Positions 15,430 through 22,861 of a stretch of DNA of 64,000 nt are shown piece by piece. How positions within the stretch are numbered: the stretch's first letter is position 1; each line of letters starts with the position of its first letter. The notes under the pieces were generated by a model. That model was not told the origin of the DNA, did no database searches, and saw only the letters and a list, made by a program, of their open reading frames with translations. Source of the DNA: DATIBQ01 sp964573395 (GTDB lineage Bacteria; Patescibacteriota; Minisyncoccia; Phycocordibacterales; UBA9973); contig CAZNJI010000004.1 in assembly GCA_964573395.1 (NCBI GenBank), forward strand, positions 1-64,000. Reading direction: 5' to 3'. The translations under genes were made by a program, and so were the position numbers.

Positions 15430-17091
15430 ATGCAACATCTCATTGCTTCGCCGGAAGAATTGATGGCGAAGATACTTTCTGACAGAGGAATTCCGCTCGA
15501 CCACAGTGAATTGTTCTTAAAACCTCGGTACGAGCTTGCCAACCCTTTTTTATTTGAGGGGATAGAGCAAGCGGTACTGCGGCTTTTTTCGGCAATCGAG
15601 GCCAATGAGCCTATCGGTATATATGCCGATTACGACTGCGACGGTATTCCGGCGGCAGTCATTCTGACTGATTTGTTCAATAAAATCGACTACAAGGATT
15701 TTCATATTTACATTCCCGATCGGCACGATGAAGGTTACGGCTTGAAAGAGCAGGGAATCGACGAACTCGCAAAAAAAGGAGTGAAGCTCATTATTACGGT
15801 TGACCTTGGCATTACCGCGCATGCGGAAGTTGCCTACGCACAAACGCTCGGAATCGATTGCATCATTACTGACCACCACACGCCGCTTCCGCTTGATGCT
15901 GGCGGATTTCCTAAAGCGTTTGCAGTAATACACCCTGAAAACGGTGACTACTCGAACAAGTGCGCTTGCGGGGCTGGCGTTGCGTTTCATTTCGTGCGGG
16001 CGTTCATACAAAAGTATGGCGAACATTTTTCAATTCCTCGCGACTGGGAAAAGTGGCTTCTCGACATGGCAGGGTTCGCAACGCTCTCTGACATGGTGAG
16101 TCTTACGGATGAAAACCGCGTGCTTGCAAAGTATGGCTTGGTGGTGATGCGAAAGACAAAGCGAATCGGACTTCGGGCGCTCCTGCGAAGTTTGAAGATC
16201 GACCAATTAACTCTTTCAGAAGACGACCTTACCTTTATGGTGGCGCCACGGCTCAATGCCGCTTCGCGCATGGATTCTCCGCTTCATGCCTACCGACTTT
16301 TGGCAACGAATAATCCTGACGAAGCGCAGGAATTAGTTAGGCACCTTTCTGAAATTAATAATCAGCGCAAAACGCTGGTGGCAACTACGATGCGCGAAGC
16401 AGAGCAGAAATTAAAAGATCGGGAACTCAAAGATATCATTGTGGTAGGGGATATTGAGTGGCATCCGCCGATACTCGGGCTGGTGGCAGCAAAACTGCAG
16501 GAAGCGCATGGGAAAACAGTGTTTGTGTGGGGAAAGAACGGCGGCGAAGAAATTAGAGGTTCCTGCCGATCAAGCGGAGCGCATAATGTTTCCATTCTTA
16601 TGCAAAAAACTACTGAACACTTTTTGCATTTTGGCGGACATGCAGCTGCAGGAGGGTTTAGTGTAAGCAGTGAAGCAATTCATTTTTTGGAAGATAAGCT
16701 AAACGAACATGCTGAAGGCGCGCTTCAAGCAAAAGCGCCACTCTCTGCACCGTACCCGGCAACGCTTGCCGTGGTTCATTTAAAATACTGGAACATTATC
16801 GAGGCATGTTCTCCGTTTGGCGTGGGAAATGAAAAGCCACAATTCATGTTTGAAAAAATTTCCGTTGCCGCCATTAAGCAGTTTGGAAAAGGAAAAGAGC
16901 ATTTGGAGATTCAGGTTACGGACAGTGAAGGAAATAAAGCTACTGCCATTTCTTTCTTCACGAGCGTTGATAGTTATGGCGAACCACTAGAGGTGGGGAA
17001 GAAGATAGATTTAATAGGCACTCTTGATCGCGTGCAGGGGTACTACGGCAACGGCGTCAGGCTGCGGATTGAGGATATTGTTGTTTATTAG
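15430..17091 (+). CDS. recJ: Single-stranded-DNA-specific exonuclease RecJ
   Basis: RecJ degrades 5' single-stranded DNA during recombination and mismatch repair. The 553-aa protein has the DHH phosphoesterase motifs YADYDCDGIPAA (about 57-68) and TDHHTPLP (about 151-158), and a DHHA1 domain with GGHAAAGGFSV (about 398-408). The C-terminal OB-like domain ends LRIEDIVVY. Length is typical. TG-T-TACAAT (15414-15422) ends 7 nt before ATG, predicting leaderless mRNA. A dispersed structured repeat lies just after the stop. Confidence 0.95.
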   Translation: MQHLIASPEELMAKILSDRGIPLDHSELFLKPRYELANPFLFEGIEQAVLRLFSAIEANEPIGIYADYDCDGIPAAVILTDLFNKIDYKDFHIYIPDRHDEGYGLKEQGIDELAKKGVKLIITVDLGITAHAEVAYAQTLGIDCIITDHHTPLPLDAGGFPKAFAVIHPENGDYSNKCACGAGVAFHFVRAFIQKYGEHFSIPRDWEKWLLDMAGFATLSDMVSLTDENRVLAKYGLVVMRKTKRIGLRALLRSLKIDQLTLSEDDLTFMVAPRLNAASRMDSPLHAYRLLATNNPDEAQELVRHLSEINNQRKTLVATTMREAEQKLKDRELKDIIVVGDIEWHPPILGLVAAKLQEAHGKTVFVWGKNGGEEIRGSCRSSGAHNVSILMQKTTEHFLHFGGHAAAGGFSVSSEAIHFLEDKLNEHAEGALQAKAPLSAPYPATLAVVHLKYWNIIEACSPFGVGNEKPQFMFEKISVAAIKQFGKGKEHLEIQVTDSEGNKATAISFFTSVDSYGEPLEVGKKIDLIGTLDRVQGYYGNGVRLRIEDIVVY

Positions 17092-17103
17092 TTTCATTTG
17101 CTT

Positions 17104-17199
17104 GCCTCTAATTTTTAAAGAGCACGCAATAAAATTCTCGTGAATTTTTTGCTAGCCCTCGACTACCCGTCTGCGGGATGCTCTTGTAAAAATTGAGGC
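17104..17199 (+). repeat. Dispersed structured repeat, copy b
   Basis: Outer arms beginning GCCTCTAATTTTTAAAGAGC (17104) pair imperfectly with the segment ending at 17199. Inside is hairpin 1, AAAATTC-TCGT-GAATTTT, and hairpin 2, CCC-TCGACTACCCGTCTGC-GGG. It has the same layout as the copies at 21148, 22723 and 50347. Confidence 0.75.
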
Positions 17200-17269
17200 T
17201 ACGCTCATTAAGTTTTTCTTAAACTAGTACTCACTTTTTATCTGTTATAGTATGATCAATAGCATTAAA

Positions 17270-17992
17270 ATGAAAAAAGAACTGATTATTTATACCGATG
17301 GAGCATCGCGCGGAAACCCGGGGCCAGGAGGATGGGCAGCGGTTATTTTGGCCGGAGACGACGTGATGGAAATTGCCGGCGGAGTAAAGAAGGCGACTAA
17401 TAATCAAATGGAACTTCAGGCGGTGCTTGAAGTGCTGAAAGACGAGGGATGTGCTGAATGGAAGGGGTCGATTAGTGTTTATTCTGATTCTGCGTATGTC
17501 GTAAACGGGCTAAATTCATGGGTCTATGGTTGGGCAAAAAACGGCTGGATAACTAGCACGAAAACAAAAGTAGAAAATAAAGATTTGTGGGAGAAATTAT
17601 TGAAGCTCCTCAATTCATATGGCGACCGGCTGGCAATAAAAAAAGTATCGGGACACAGCGGCGAACTTTATAATGAACGCTGCGATGAATTGGCGGTTGC
17701 GGCAGCGCTTGGCAAAAAACAGAATCTTTTTTCAGGAAAAATGAAAGATTATCAACTCTTTCTAGAAGAAGAGGGTACGACGGTAAAGCCAAAAACGAAA
17801 AAATCAAAGGCGAATACTGGACCAGCGTATTCATATGTATCGCTGGTGAACGGGAAAGTGCATGTTGATAAAACCTGGGCAGCATGCGAAAAGCGCGTAA
17901 AAGGAGCAAAGGGGGCAAAGTATAAAAAAGTTTTTTCAAAAGCCGAAGAAACTGCGTTGGTGCAAGATTATACGCTTGGGTCGTTGCTCTAG
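17270..17992 (+). CDS. rnhA: Ribonuclease HI with a C-terminal hybrid-binding (viroplasmin-like) domain
   Basis: The enzyme cuts RNA in RNA-DNA hybrids. The N-terminal 150 residues form the RNase H fold with acidic catalytic residues in YTDGASRGNPGPGG, NNQMELQAV, YSDSAYVVNG and the final Asp in ERCDELAVA. After a Lys-rich linker (about 160-180), residues about 183-240 (YSYVSLVNGKVHV, TWAACEKRVKGAKGAKYKKV) match the hybrid-binding domain that in eukaryotic RNase H1 sits at the N-terminus; here the order is reversed. The start at 17270 is chosen because TG-T-TATAGT (17243-17251) predicts transcription from about 17258, downstream of the other ATG at 17252. Confidence 0.9.
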   Translation: MKKELIIYTDGASRGNPGPGGWAAVILAGDDVMEIAGGVKKATNNQMELQAVLEVLKDEGCAEWKGSISVYSDSAYVVNGLNSWVYGWAKNGWITSTKTKVENKDLWEKLLKLLNSYGDRLAIKKVSGHSGELYNERCDELAVAAALGKKQNLFSGKMKDYQLFLEEEGTTVKPKTKKSKANTGPAYSYVSLVNGKVHVDKTWAACEKRVKGAKGAKYKKVFSKAEETALVQDYTLGSLL

Positions 17993-18021
17993 GAAATTCT
18001 ATCTTAAGTTTTGCGTAAATA

Positions 18022-18056
18022 AAAAAGAACTAATACCGCAATATTAGTTCTTTCAC
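18022..18056. terminator. Bidirectional terminator between rnhA and the convergent gene
   Basis: AAAGAACTAATA and TATTAGTTCTTT form a perfect 12-bp stem around CCGCAA, with A and T tracts on both sides. It overlaps the stop codon of the minus-strand gene. Confidence 0.9.
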
Positions 18057-18580
18057 AATCGATTTTTAATTATGTCCGCAATGAAAATTTCAAATTCTTC
18101 TTTCGCCATTTCTTTCAATGCAAGATTTGTTTCATGAATCAATGCAAATAAGTGATCTGGTGTGCAGTTTGCTTTTTTTAAAGCATTCATAAGATGAGGA
18201 ACCTGTTTTTCAAGGGAGACAAAAATCTTCTCTAGAATTGGTTTTTGTTCTTCAAGGTAATTTTTCCCGCCTAGGGCATAACAACACTCCATGTATTCGT
18301 GCAAAAGTGTATAGCGTAAGAATTTTCTCGATTGTTTACTATCTGCAACGAAGATCATCGCAGTCTTTGTTGGTATATGAACAAGGCGCATCGCATCAAC
18401 GAATGTTGTTTTTGATTCTGAACCTCCAACTAATAACCATCGAAATAACCTTACATATGTAATTTCATTTCCTGCTACGGTTACTTTTCTTTTTTTAGAT
18501 TTTTTCCAAAGAAAATGCAGATATTGATTGTGAATGGACGAGAGTAGGGAACGAGTTCTCACTATTTTTATTTTTTTCAT
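18053..18580 (-). CDS. Hypothetical cytoplasmic protein
   Basis: The product is about 175 aa, basic at the N-terminus (MKKIKIVRTRSLLSS), without signal or membrane segments. LLHEYMECCYALGG near the middle resembles a helix with His and Glu but is not a full HExxH zinc motif. I recognise no family. The start is uncertain: on the minus strand a strong extended -10 (TG-A-TATAAT) overlaps the ATG at 18580, so translation may really begin at the GTG at 18562. The ATG at 18607 lies upstream of that promoter and is unlikely. Confidence 0.65.
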   Translation of the reverse strand: MKKIKIVRTRSLLSSIHNQYLHFLWKKSKKRKVTVAGNEITYVRLFRWLLVGGSESKTTFVDAMRLVHIPTKTAMIFVADSKQSRKFLRYTLLHEYMECCYALGGKNYLEEQKPILEKIFVSLEKQVPHLMNALKKANCTPDHLFALIHETNLALKEMAKEEFEIFIADIIKNRL

Positions 18581-18673
18581 TATATCATAAAATGCCAATT
18601 TGTCCAATTAAACAATCCGGTATATGCAAAAACGATTAGTAAAATAGTTATACCTATTTGATACAATACGTGC

Positions 18674-20113
18674 ATGCAGGTAGTAGGCTTTCTTCTTGCT
18701 TTTTCGGTGGGAATTGCTGTCGGGGGAAGTAATGGCGCTTCCTATCTTCTAGTCGGAATGCTTGGTGCGCTCGTTGCGAGCGCATTTTTTATTGCCAAAC
18801 ATATCCGAGTTGGAGTTCTGGTTGTTTTAGGCACGGTGCTGTTTTTTATTGGAGCAGTGCGGATGGAGTTAGGGTTAGCCCGCTTCAAGCATGTTTCATT
18901 TCCTGAATCGCCGGTTGAGGCAGTGGTAACGAGCATCGATGAACGCGAAACCGGAACGCTGGTGTACGGAAAAATTCCGGAAAGCAACACGAAAATTTTG
19001 ATTCGCAGTTTTGAAAAAGTGGGCGTTTTGCCCGGAGACCGAATTGTATCAACCGGAGCAGTTGAGCTTCCCGAGCCTTTCATTACCGACACGGGAAGGA
19101 TATTCAATTATCCGCTCTATTTGGAATCGCGCGGCGTCTCATTCATCCAAAACGCACGAGAAATTTCCATTCTTGCAGAAGGAAAGCCGAGTGTGCGGCG
19201 CTTTTTTACCGCGCTGAATCAGAAAACCGGCGATTTGCTTGGGCGTTCAGTTTCGTTTCCTATTGATAGCATTACTTCCGGCATGGTGTTAGGAGACAGA
19301 AGCACGATTCCAGAATCAGTTACCAGCATTTTCCAAAATACCGGAACGCTTCATTTGTTGGTGCTCTCCGGATACAACGTTACGCTATTAATTACTTTTC
19401 TTGGGCTTTTGCTTCGCCGGGCGCCTTTTTATGTTCGTACCGTACTTCTTTGTTTAGCTGTTGTTTCACTGGTGCTTCTCTCTGGTGCGGGTATTTCTGC
19501 AATAAGGGCGGGCCTGATGGCATTGATTGTGTTGTTGGGACAGGTAACCGGCAGGCAGTACGAGGCGCTTCGCGCGCTTGGCATTACCTTCGTAGCGTTG
19601 CTGCTGTGGAATCCGTTTCTTTTGCTCTATGATCCAGGGTTTCAGCTCTCGTTCCTTGCAACGCTGTGCATGATTGTAGTGGTGCCGAAAGCCGAGCCGC
19701 TCTTTGCACGATTGCCGAAAATGTTTTGGCGGCTGCCGATTCGGGAGGCAGTAACGCTTGCGGTAACGGTTTCGGTTTTCATGCTGCCGTTCATCGCATA
19801 CTTTTCCGGATCGATTTCACTGCTTACCATTCCGGCGAATTTCGTCGCATCATTTTTCGTGCCGGTTATAACACTCTTGGGTATCGCGGTTATTTTCATT
19901 ACGGCAATTACTCCATTCCTGGGAATGATTATTGGAACGATCTTGTCACTGGTAGGAAAAATATTAGTTGCGCTATTGTCGATTGCAGCAACGGTGCCCA
20001 ATGTTACCGTACCGCCGTTTTCTTGGGTCTACGTTGCACTGGTATATCTTGCAATTTTTTCCGTATTGTTTCTTAAACGAACGCCTGTGGAAAAAGTTGT
20101 TGCAACAAACTAA
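18674..20113 (+). CDS. comEC: ComEC/Rec2 DNA-uptake channel protein, membrane part only
   Basis: The 479-aa polytopic protein would form the inner-membrane channel for single-stranded DNA during transformation. After N-terminal membrane helices there is an OB-like DUF4131 region (about 75-165: ESPVEAVVTSIDE, LPGDRIVSTGAVELPEP) and the competence-family core (FQNTGTLHLLVLSGYNVTLL, LGITFVALLLWNPFLLLYDPGFQLSFLATL). It ends without the metallo-beta-lactamase domain found in full ComEC; a separate gene for such a domain lies at 21331. TG-A-TACAAT (18659-18667) ends 6 nt before the ATG, predicting leaderless mRNA. With the pilus genes it suggests natural competence. Confidence 0.92.
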   Translation: MQVVGFLLAFSVGIAVGGSNGASYLLVGMLGALVASAFFIAKHIRVGVLVVLGTVLFFIGAVRMELGLARFKHVSFPESPVEAVVTSIDERETGTLVYGKIPESNTKILIRSFEKVGVLPGDRIVSTGAVELPEPFITDTGRIFNYPLYLESRGVSFIQNAREISILAEGKPSVRRFFTALNQKTGDLLGRSVSFPIDSITSGMVLGDRSTIPESVTSIFQNTGTLHLLVLSGYNVTLLITFLGLLLRRAPFYVRTVLLCLAVVSLVLLSGAGISAIRAGLMALIVLLGQVTGRQYEALRALGITFVALLLWNPFLLLYDPGFQLSFLATLCMIVVVPKAEPLFARLPKMFWRLPIREAVTLAVTVSVFMLPFIAYFSGSISLLTIPANFVASFFVPVITLLGIAVIFITAITPFLGMIIGTILSLVGKILVALLSIAATVPNVTVPPFSWVYVALVYLAIFSVLFLKRTPVEKVVATN

Positions 20114-20325
20114 TGAAAAGCCATACTGTAAGCAGTGCTGTTTCTGTCTTTGTATTTGTCTGAGAGCGGACACAGAGAGAGGTACGGCATCATGTTCTTT
20201 GTTTCGTAAAAAAGAATACGCGCAATCAGGTACCTGTTCGCAGGTAAACACATGGCTATTCGGCTAAGCTCCAAAGTAAGAACAAAGTAAAAGGTCGCTT
20301 TTACCAGTAAACAACTGCAAAGCTT
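20114..20325 (+). other. Hairpin-rich intergenic region, possible structured RNA
   Basis: The stretch between comEC and the 53-aa ORF has several tetraloop hairpins: TACCTG-TTCG-CAGGTA near 20241-20256, GTAAAAG-GTCG-CTTTTAC near 20287-20304, and TGTC/GACA near 20157-20176. A possible closing pair is AGCCAT (20119-20124) with ATGGCT (20252-20257). No promoter is convincing, and no known RNA family is recognised. Confidence 0.3.
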
Positions 20326-20487
20326 ATGCTCACGAAAAAACATTTCCAAGTGCATCGCCAATGGACGATGGGAAAAATAAACCTCATCTCGCTTGCGCGA
20401 AAACTTGGATATAAAAAAGCGTCACTCTCGAAAGGAGTAACGCGAGTTAGAACCCTGTTAGGGGAAATGGGTATTACGGTTCTGTAG
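20326..20487 (+). CDS. Small basic protein, possible helix-turn-helix (53 aa)
   Basis: The frame encodes a Lys/Arg-rich protein with INLISLARKLGYKKASLS, which has the pattern of a helix-turn-helix, ending in RVRTLLGEMGITVL. It is followed closely by a strong terminator and sits in an otherwise empty gap, which supports it. Family not recognised; DNA binding is only suggested by the pattern. Confidence 0.45.
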   Translation: MLTKKHFQVHRQWTMGKINLISLARKLGYKKASLSKGVTRVRTLLGEMGITVL

Positions 20488-20497
20488 TATCCATTGC

Positions 20498-20540
20498 AAA
20501 CACAAAACGCTCCAAGAAATTCTTGGAGCGTTTTGTGTTT
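20498..20540. terminator. Bidirectional terminator, 21-bp perfect palindrome
   Basis: Arms at 20498-20518 and 20520-20540 are perfectly complementary around a single A and contain CGCTCCAAGAA. It serves the 53-aa ORF on the plus strand and the superoxide dismutase gene on the minus strand, whose last codons overlap it. Confidence 0.9.
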
Positions 20541-21141
20541 ATTGCGTTGCTTCTGAAAATAATTTTTCCGCAACCGTCCAGTTCAGGTTCTCGAAGAAGT
20601 CGAGCACGTACTGCTTTTTGCCCGACGGCTGGTAGTCGGAAACGAATGAGTGCTCCCACATATCGAGTGCGAGAATAATACGGCACCCAGCAAGCTGGCC
20701 AAGGTGCTGCTCATCAACCCAAGCGTTCACCAGGCTATTGCTTACCGGATCGTAGTAGAGCATTGCCCAGCCAACGCCGCGCGTAAGCGCAATGGCCTGA
20801 AACCGGGCAATCCATGCTTCAACAGATGCCCATTGTGTAATGATTGCCTGCTGTAGCGTGCTTCCAACAGTGAGCGGTGCCGGGCCTCCTTCAAAGAGGG
20901 AAAAGTACACTTCATGGTTTCGCATGCCGCCCCATTCGAAACTGAATCGGCGCTGCAGCTCTCCGAGTTCATAGGCGTTTTTTTCTGAATCTCGCACAAG
21001 CTCTGCAATGTGCTCGAGAATCAAGTTTGCGTGTTTTACGTAGCCCTGATAGAGCTTTAGGTGTTCTTCGGTTGTTTGGACGCTGATGCCTTTGAGGGTT
21101 GGAATTGAGAATGTTTTTGCTTCGTACATGGTGTAACTCAT
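20539..21141 (-). CDS. Iron/manganese superoxide dismutase family protein
   Basis: This family dismutates superoxide. The 200-aa product has the four metal ligand positions: a His in the N-terminal EEHLKLYQGYVKHANL helix region, His in GGMRNHEVYFSLF, and Asp and His in LALDMWEHSFVSDY. The overall pattern (GVGWAMLYYD near 135, WEHSFVSDYQ near 168) is that of Fe/Mn SOD, but residues around the active site (GGMRNHEVYF for the usual GGHxNHxxFW) diverge. Metal choice cannot be told from sequence. The start at 21141 is the family-like one; a dispersed repeat lies in the region just upstream. Confidence 0.85.
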   Translation of the reverse strand: MSYTMYEAKTFSIPTLKGISVQTTEEHLKLYQGYVKHANLILEHIAELVRDSEKNAYELGELQRRFSFEWGGMRNHEVYFSLFEGGPAPLTVGSTLQQAIITQWASVEAWIARFQAIALTRGVGWAMLYYDPVSNSLVNAWVDEQHLGQLAGCRIILALDMWEHSFVSDYQPSGKKQYVLDFFENLNWTVAEKLFSEATQ

Positions 21142-21147
21142 TTTGCT

Positions 21148-21247
21148 CAAAGAGCAGATTTTCAGAATGCACCCATAAAACACTGGTGTGTTTTTGGTCC
21201 GCTCGGCTACCCGCCTGCGCGAGGCATTCCTCAAACCTCTCTTTTCG
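21148..21247 (+). repeat. Dispersed structured repeat, copy c
   Basis: Imperfect arms (21148-21170 with 21224-21247) enclose hairpin 1, AAAACAC-TGGT-GTGTTTT, and hairpin 2, CGCTCGGCTACCCGCCTGC followed by GCGAGG. It sits immediately upstream of the superoxide dismutase start. Confidence 0.75.
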
Positions 21248-21330
21248 CTTACGTTAATTGATAAATCCAAATTCCCAGAAAACGAAAAATTACTTCGGAG
21301 AAATTTGGTACTATTACCAGTATACTCCTT

Positions 21331-22194
21331 ATGCGAAAGATTGCCTTATTGCTCGTGGTGGTTGGTTTGGTTGGGATCGGTGTGGCAGGCTATTTTCTTT
21401 TCACGGCAAAAACTGCGCCAGAAAAAAGCGTACTGAAAGTTCACTTTCTAAGTGTTGGGCAAGGCGATGCGATTTTGATCGAAGCGCCAAATGGCGGGCA
21501 AATGTTAATTGATGGCGGTCGGCCTGATAATCGGGTGCTCGGTGAGCTCGCGGCTGTTATGAAGCCGTTCGACAAAAAAATTGATGTGGTAGTAGCAACA
21601 CATCCGGATGCCGACCATATTGGCGGATTAAGTGAAGTATTGAAGCGATACGAGGTAGAGCTTTTTCTCTCGAGTCAGGCAGATAAAGATACCAGCGTCT
21701 CGAAAGGGCTCTACGATGCCTACGAGGGCAGTAACGCAAAAGGATACTATGCCCGCCGCAGCATGCGGATAACGCTTGATGCGAAAGAAAACATTATTGC
21801 CGAGATATTGTTTCCTGATAGGGATACGAGCGGGTGGGAAGCGAACAGCGCTTCTTCGGTCATTAAACTTACCTATAAAGACCAAACGTTTTTGTTTACC
21901 GGCGATGCTGAGCAGGGGGCAGAAGCATTTTTGGTAAAAACAATTCCTGAAATAATTGATGTTGACGTGCTGAAGCTCGGGCATCACGGATCAAAAACTT
22001 CTTCGACTGTTGCATTTTTAAAAGCAACCACTCCTGAACTGGCGATTATCTCGGTTGGTAAAAATTCCTACGGCCATCCTGCTCCCGAAGTTACCGATCG
22101 TCTTCGGTCGTTTTCCATTCCATGGCTCTCTACGCAAAACGAAGGAACGATTACGCTTATAACCGACGGCACCGCGCTTGCGGTGCAGAAATAA
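21331..22194 (+). CDS. Membrane-anchored ComEC-type metallo-beta-lactamase-fold hydrolase
   Basis: The 287-aa product has an N-terminal membrane anchor (about 4-24) and a metal-dependent hydrolase domain of the ComEC C-terminal kind: FLSVGQGDAILIEAPNGGQM, the zinc motif HPDADHIGG, TGDAEQGAE and LGHHGSKTSS. In many bacteria this domain is the C-terminus of ComEC and is thought to degrade the non-transported DNA strand. Here it is a separate gene about 1.2 kb after a ComEC that lacks it. Candidate -10 boxes (TACTAT 21309-21314 and TATACT 21321-21326) lie just upstream. Pairing with ComEC is inferred. Confidence 0.9.
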   Translation: MRKIALLLVVVGLVGIGVAGYFLFTAKTAPEKSVLKVHFLSVGQGDAILIEAPNGGQMLIDGGRPDNRVLGELAAVMKPFDKKIDVVVATHPDADHIGGLSEVLKRYEVELFLSSQADKDTSVSKGLYDAYEGSNAKGYYARRSMRITLDAKENIIAEILFPDRDTSGWEANSASSVIKLTYKDQTFLFTGDAEQGAEAFLVKTIPEIIDVDVLKLGHHGSKTSSTVAFLKATTPELAIISVGKNSYGHPAPEVTDRLRSFSIPWLSTQNEGTITLITDGTALAVQK

Positions 22195-22373
22195 AAACGA
22201 CTCGCCTTGTCGTGGCGAGTGTTTCTATTTTTCTTTCGTAGTTTTAGTTTTAAAATATTTTGTACTTCCTCCTGCTCTTGAGAATCGAGCGCTCTCAATA
22301 GTTCATGTAAGGAGTCGTCGTCATAAACGAGTCCGGCAAACTTGCCATTTTCGTCAAAACTTACGTGTATCAT
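22068..22373 (-). CDS. Hypothetical protein overlapping the end of the convergent hydrolase gene
   Basis: The N-terminal half (MIHVSFDENGKFAGLVYDD, then a Glu/Leu-rich helix through KLKLRKK) looks like a genuine small protein. An extended -10 (TG-G-TATAAT, minus strand, 22400-22392) gives an 11-nt leader to the ATG at 22373. The frame then continues through a terminator-like hairpin (22200-22220) and for 127 nt into the antisense of the hydrolase gene, where the sequence is low in coding character. The original stop may have been lost. Function unknown. Confidence 0.5.
   Translation of the reverse strand: MIHVSFDENGKFAGLVYDDDSLHELLRALDSQEQEEVQNILKLKLRKKNRNTRHDKASRFYFCTASAVPSVISVIVPSFCVESHGMENDRRRSVTSGAGWP
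22196..22230. terminator. Terminator after the ComEC-type hydrolase gene
   Basis: ACTCGCC and GGCGAGT (22200-22206 with 22214-22220) form a 7-bp stem, with T-rich sequence on either strand. Confidence 0.7.
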
Positions 22374-22427
22374 AAAAGGGTGGTTTTTTAGATTATACCA
22401 AAACAAAAATCGGCTACCAAGCCAATT

Positions 22428-22673
22428 TTATTTAATGATTCCAGCGTCTTTGAGCGCCAGGTAGGGGCCTTTCTTGTTAATCGTGCGGATACCAGCGGTT
22501 GAGAGAGTGAGGATGAAGGTTTTGCCAAGCTCCGGAACGAAGACGCGCTTCTTCTGCAAGTTCGCGTATTTGCGGGTCTTGCCGGTTGGGTTGTATTTGG
22601 TCGCACGGACGCGGTTCGAGTAGCCGCCCGCAACGACTGAAGATTTATTGGTAATAGCGCATACTTTTGCCAT
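22428..22673 (-). CDS. rpmB: Ribosomal protein bL28
   Basis: The 81-aa large-subunit protein starts MAKVCAITNKSS and contains NRVRATKYNPTGKTRKYANLQKKR split over its conserved core, ending KDAGIIK. The classical N-terminal Cys (MAKVCAIT) is kept, but the other zinc-type cysteines are absent. The ATG at 22673 is preceded by an extended -10 (TG-G-TAGCAT, minus strand) ending 10 nt upstream. It stands alone as a one-gene unit. Confidence 0.95.
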   Translation of the reverse strand: MAKVCAITNKSSVVAGGYSNRVRATKYNPTGKTRKYANLQKKRVFVPELGKTFILTLSTAGIRTINKKGPYLALKDAGIIK

Positions 22674-22722
22674 AACGAGGCTCATGCTACCACGCGTATT
22701 TCTTATTTGCAAGATGTTTGCT

Positions 22723-22817
22723 AGCGCATTACTGGTGAAAAGCACACATAAAAGTCTCGTGACTTTTTGCTCCGCTCGGCTACCCGCCTGCGCGAGGCTT
22801 TTCACCAGTAATGCGCT
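22723..22817 (+). repeat. Dispersed structured repeat, copy d (best preserved)
   Basis: Perfect 21-bp arms (22723-22743 with 22797-22817) enclose hairpin 1, AAAAGTC-TCGT-GACTTTT, and hairpin 2, CGCTCGGCTACCCGCCTGC followed by GCGAGG. The element lies between rpmB (minus) and the site-2 protease gene (plus); the protease promoter (TG-T-TACAAT) starts just after it. Confidence 0.85.
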
Positions 22818-22861
22818 GGAGTCTGTTACAATAGAACGTATTCATTTATTGAAGAAACTGT

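Noticed and set aside
18581..18607. Upstream ATG 18607 for the minus-strand hypothetical gene
   Set aside because: It lies upstream of the extended -10 box that should drive the gene, so it would not be transcribed.
21331..22194. UGA recoding to glycine as in code-25 lineages
   Set aside because: TGA is used as a stop in tpiA and others, and genes such as this one show no in-frame TGA, so the standard code applies.
22723..22817. CRISPR repeat interpretation of the dispersed repeats
   Set aside because: Copies are scattered singly across the window, not in regularly spaced arrays, and there are no cas genes.
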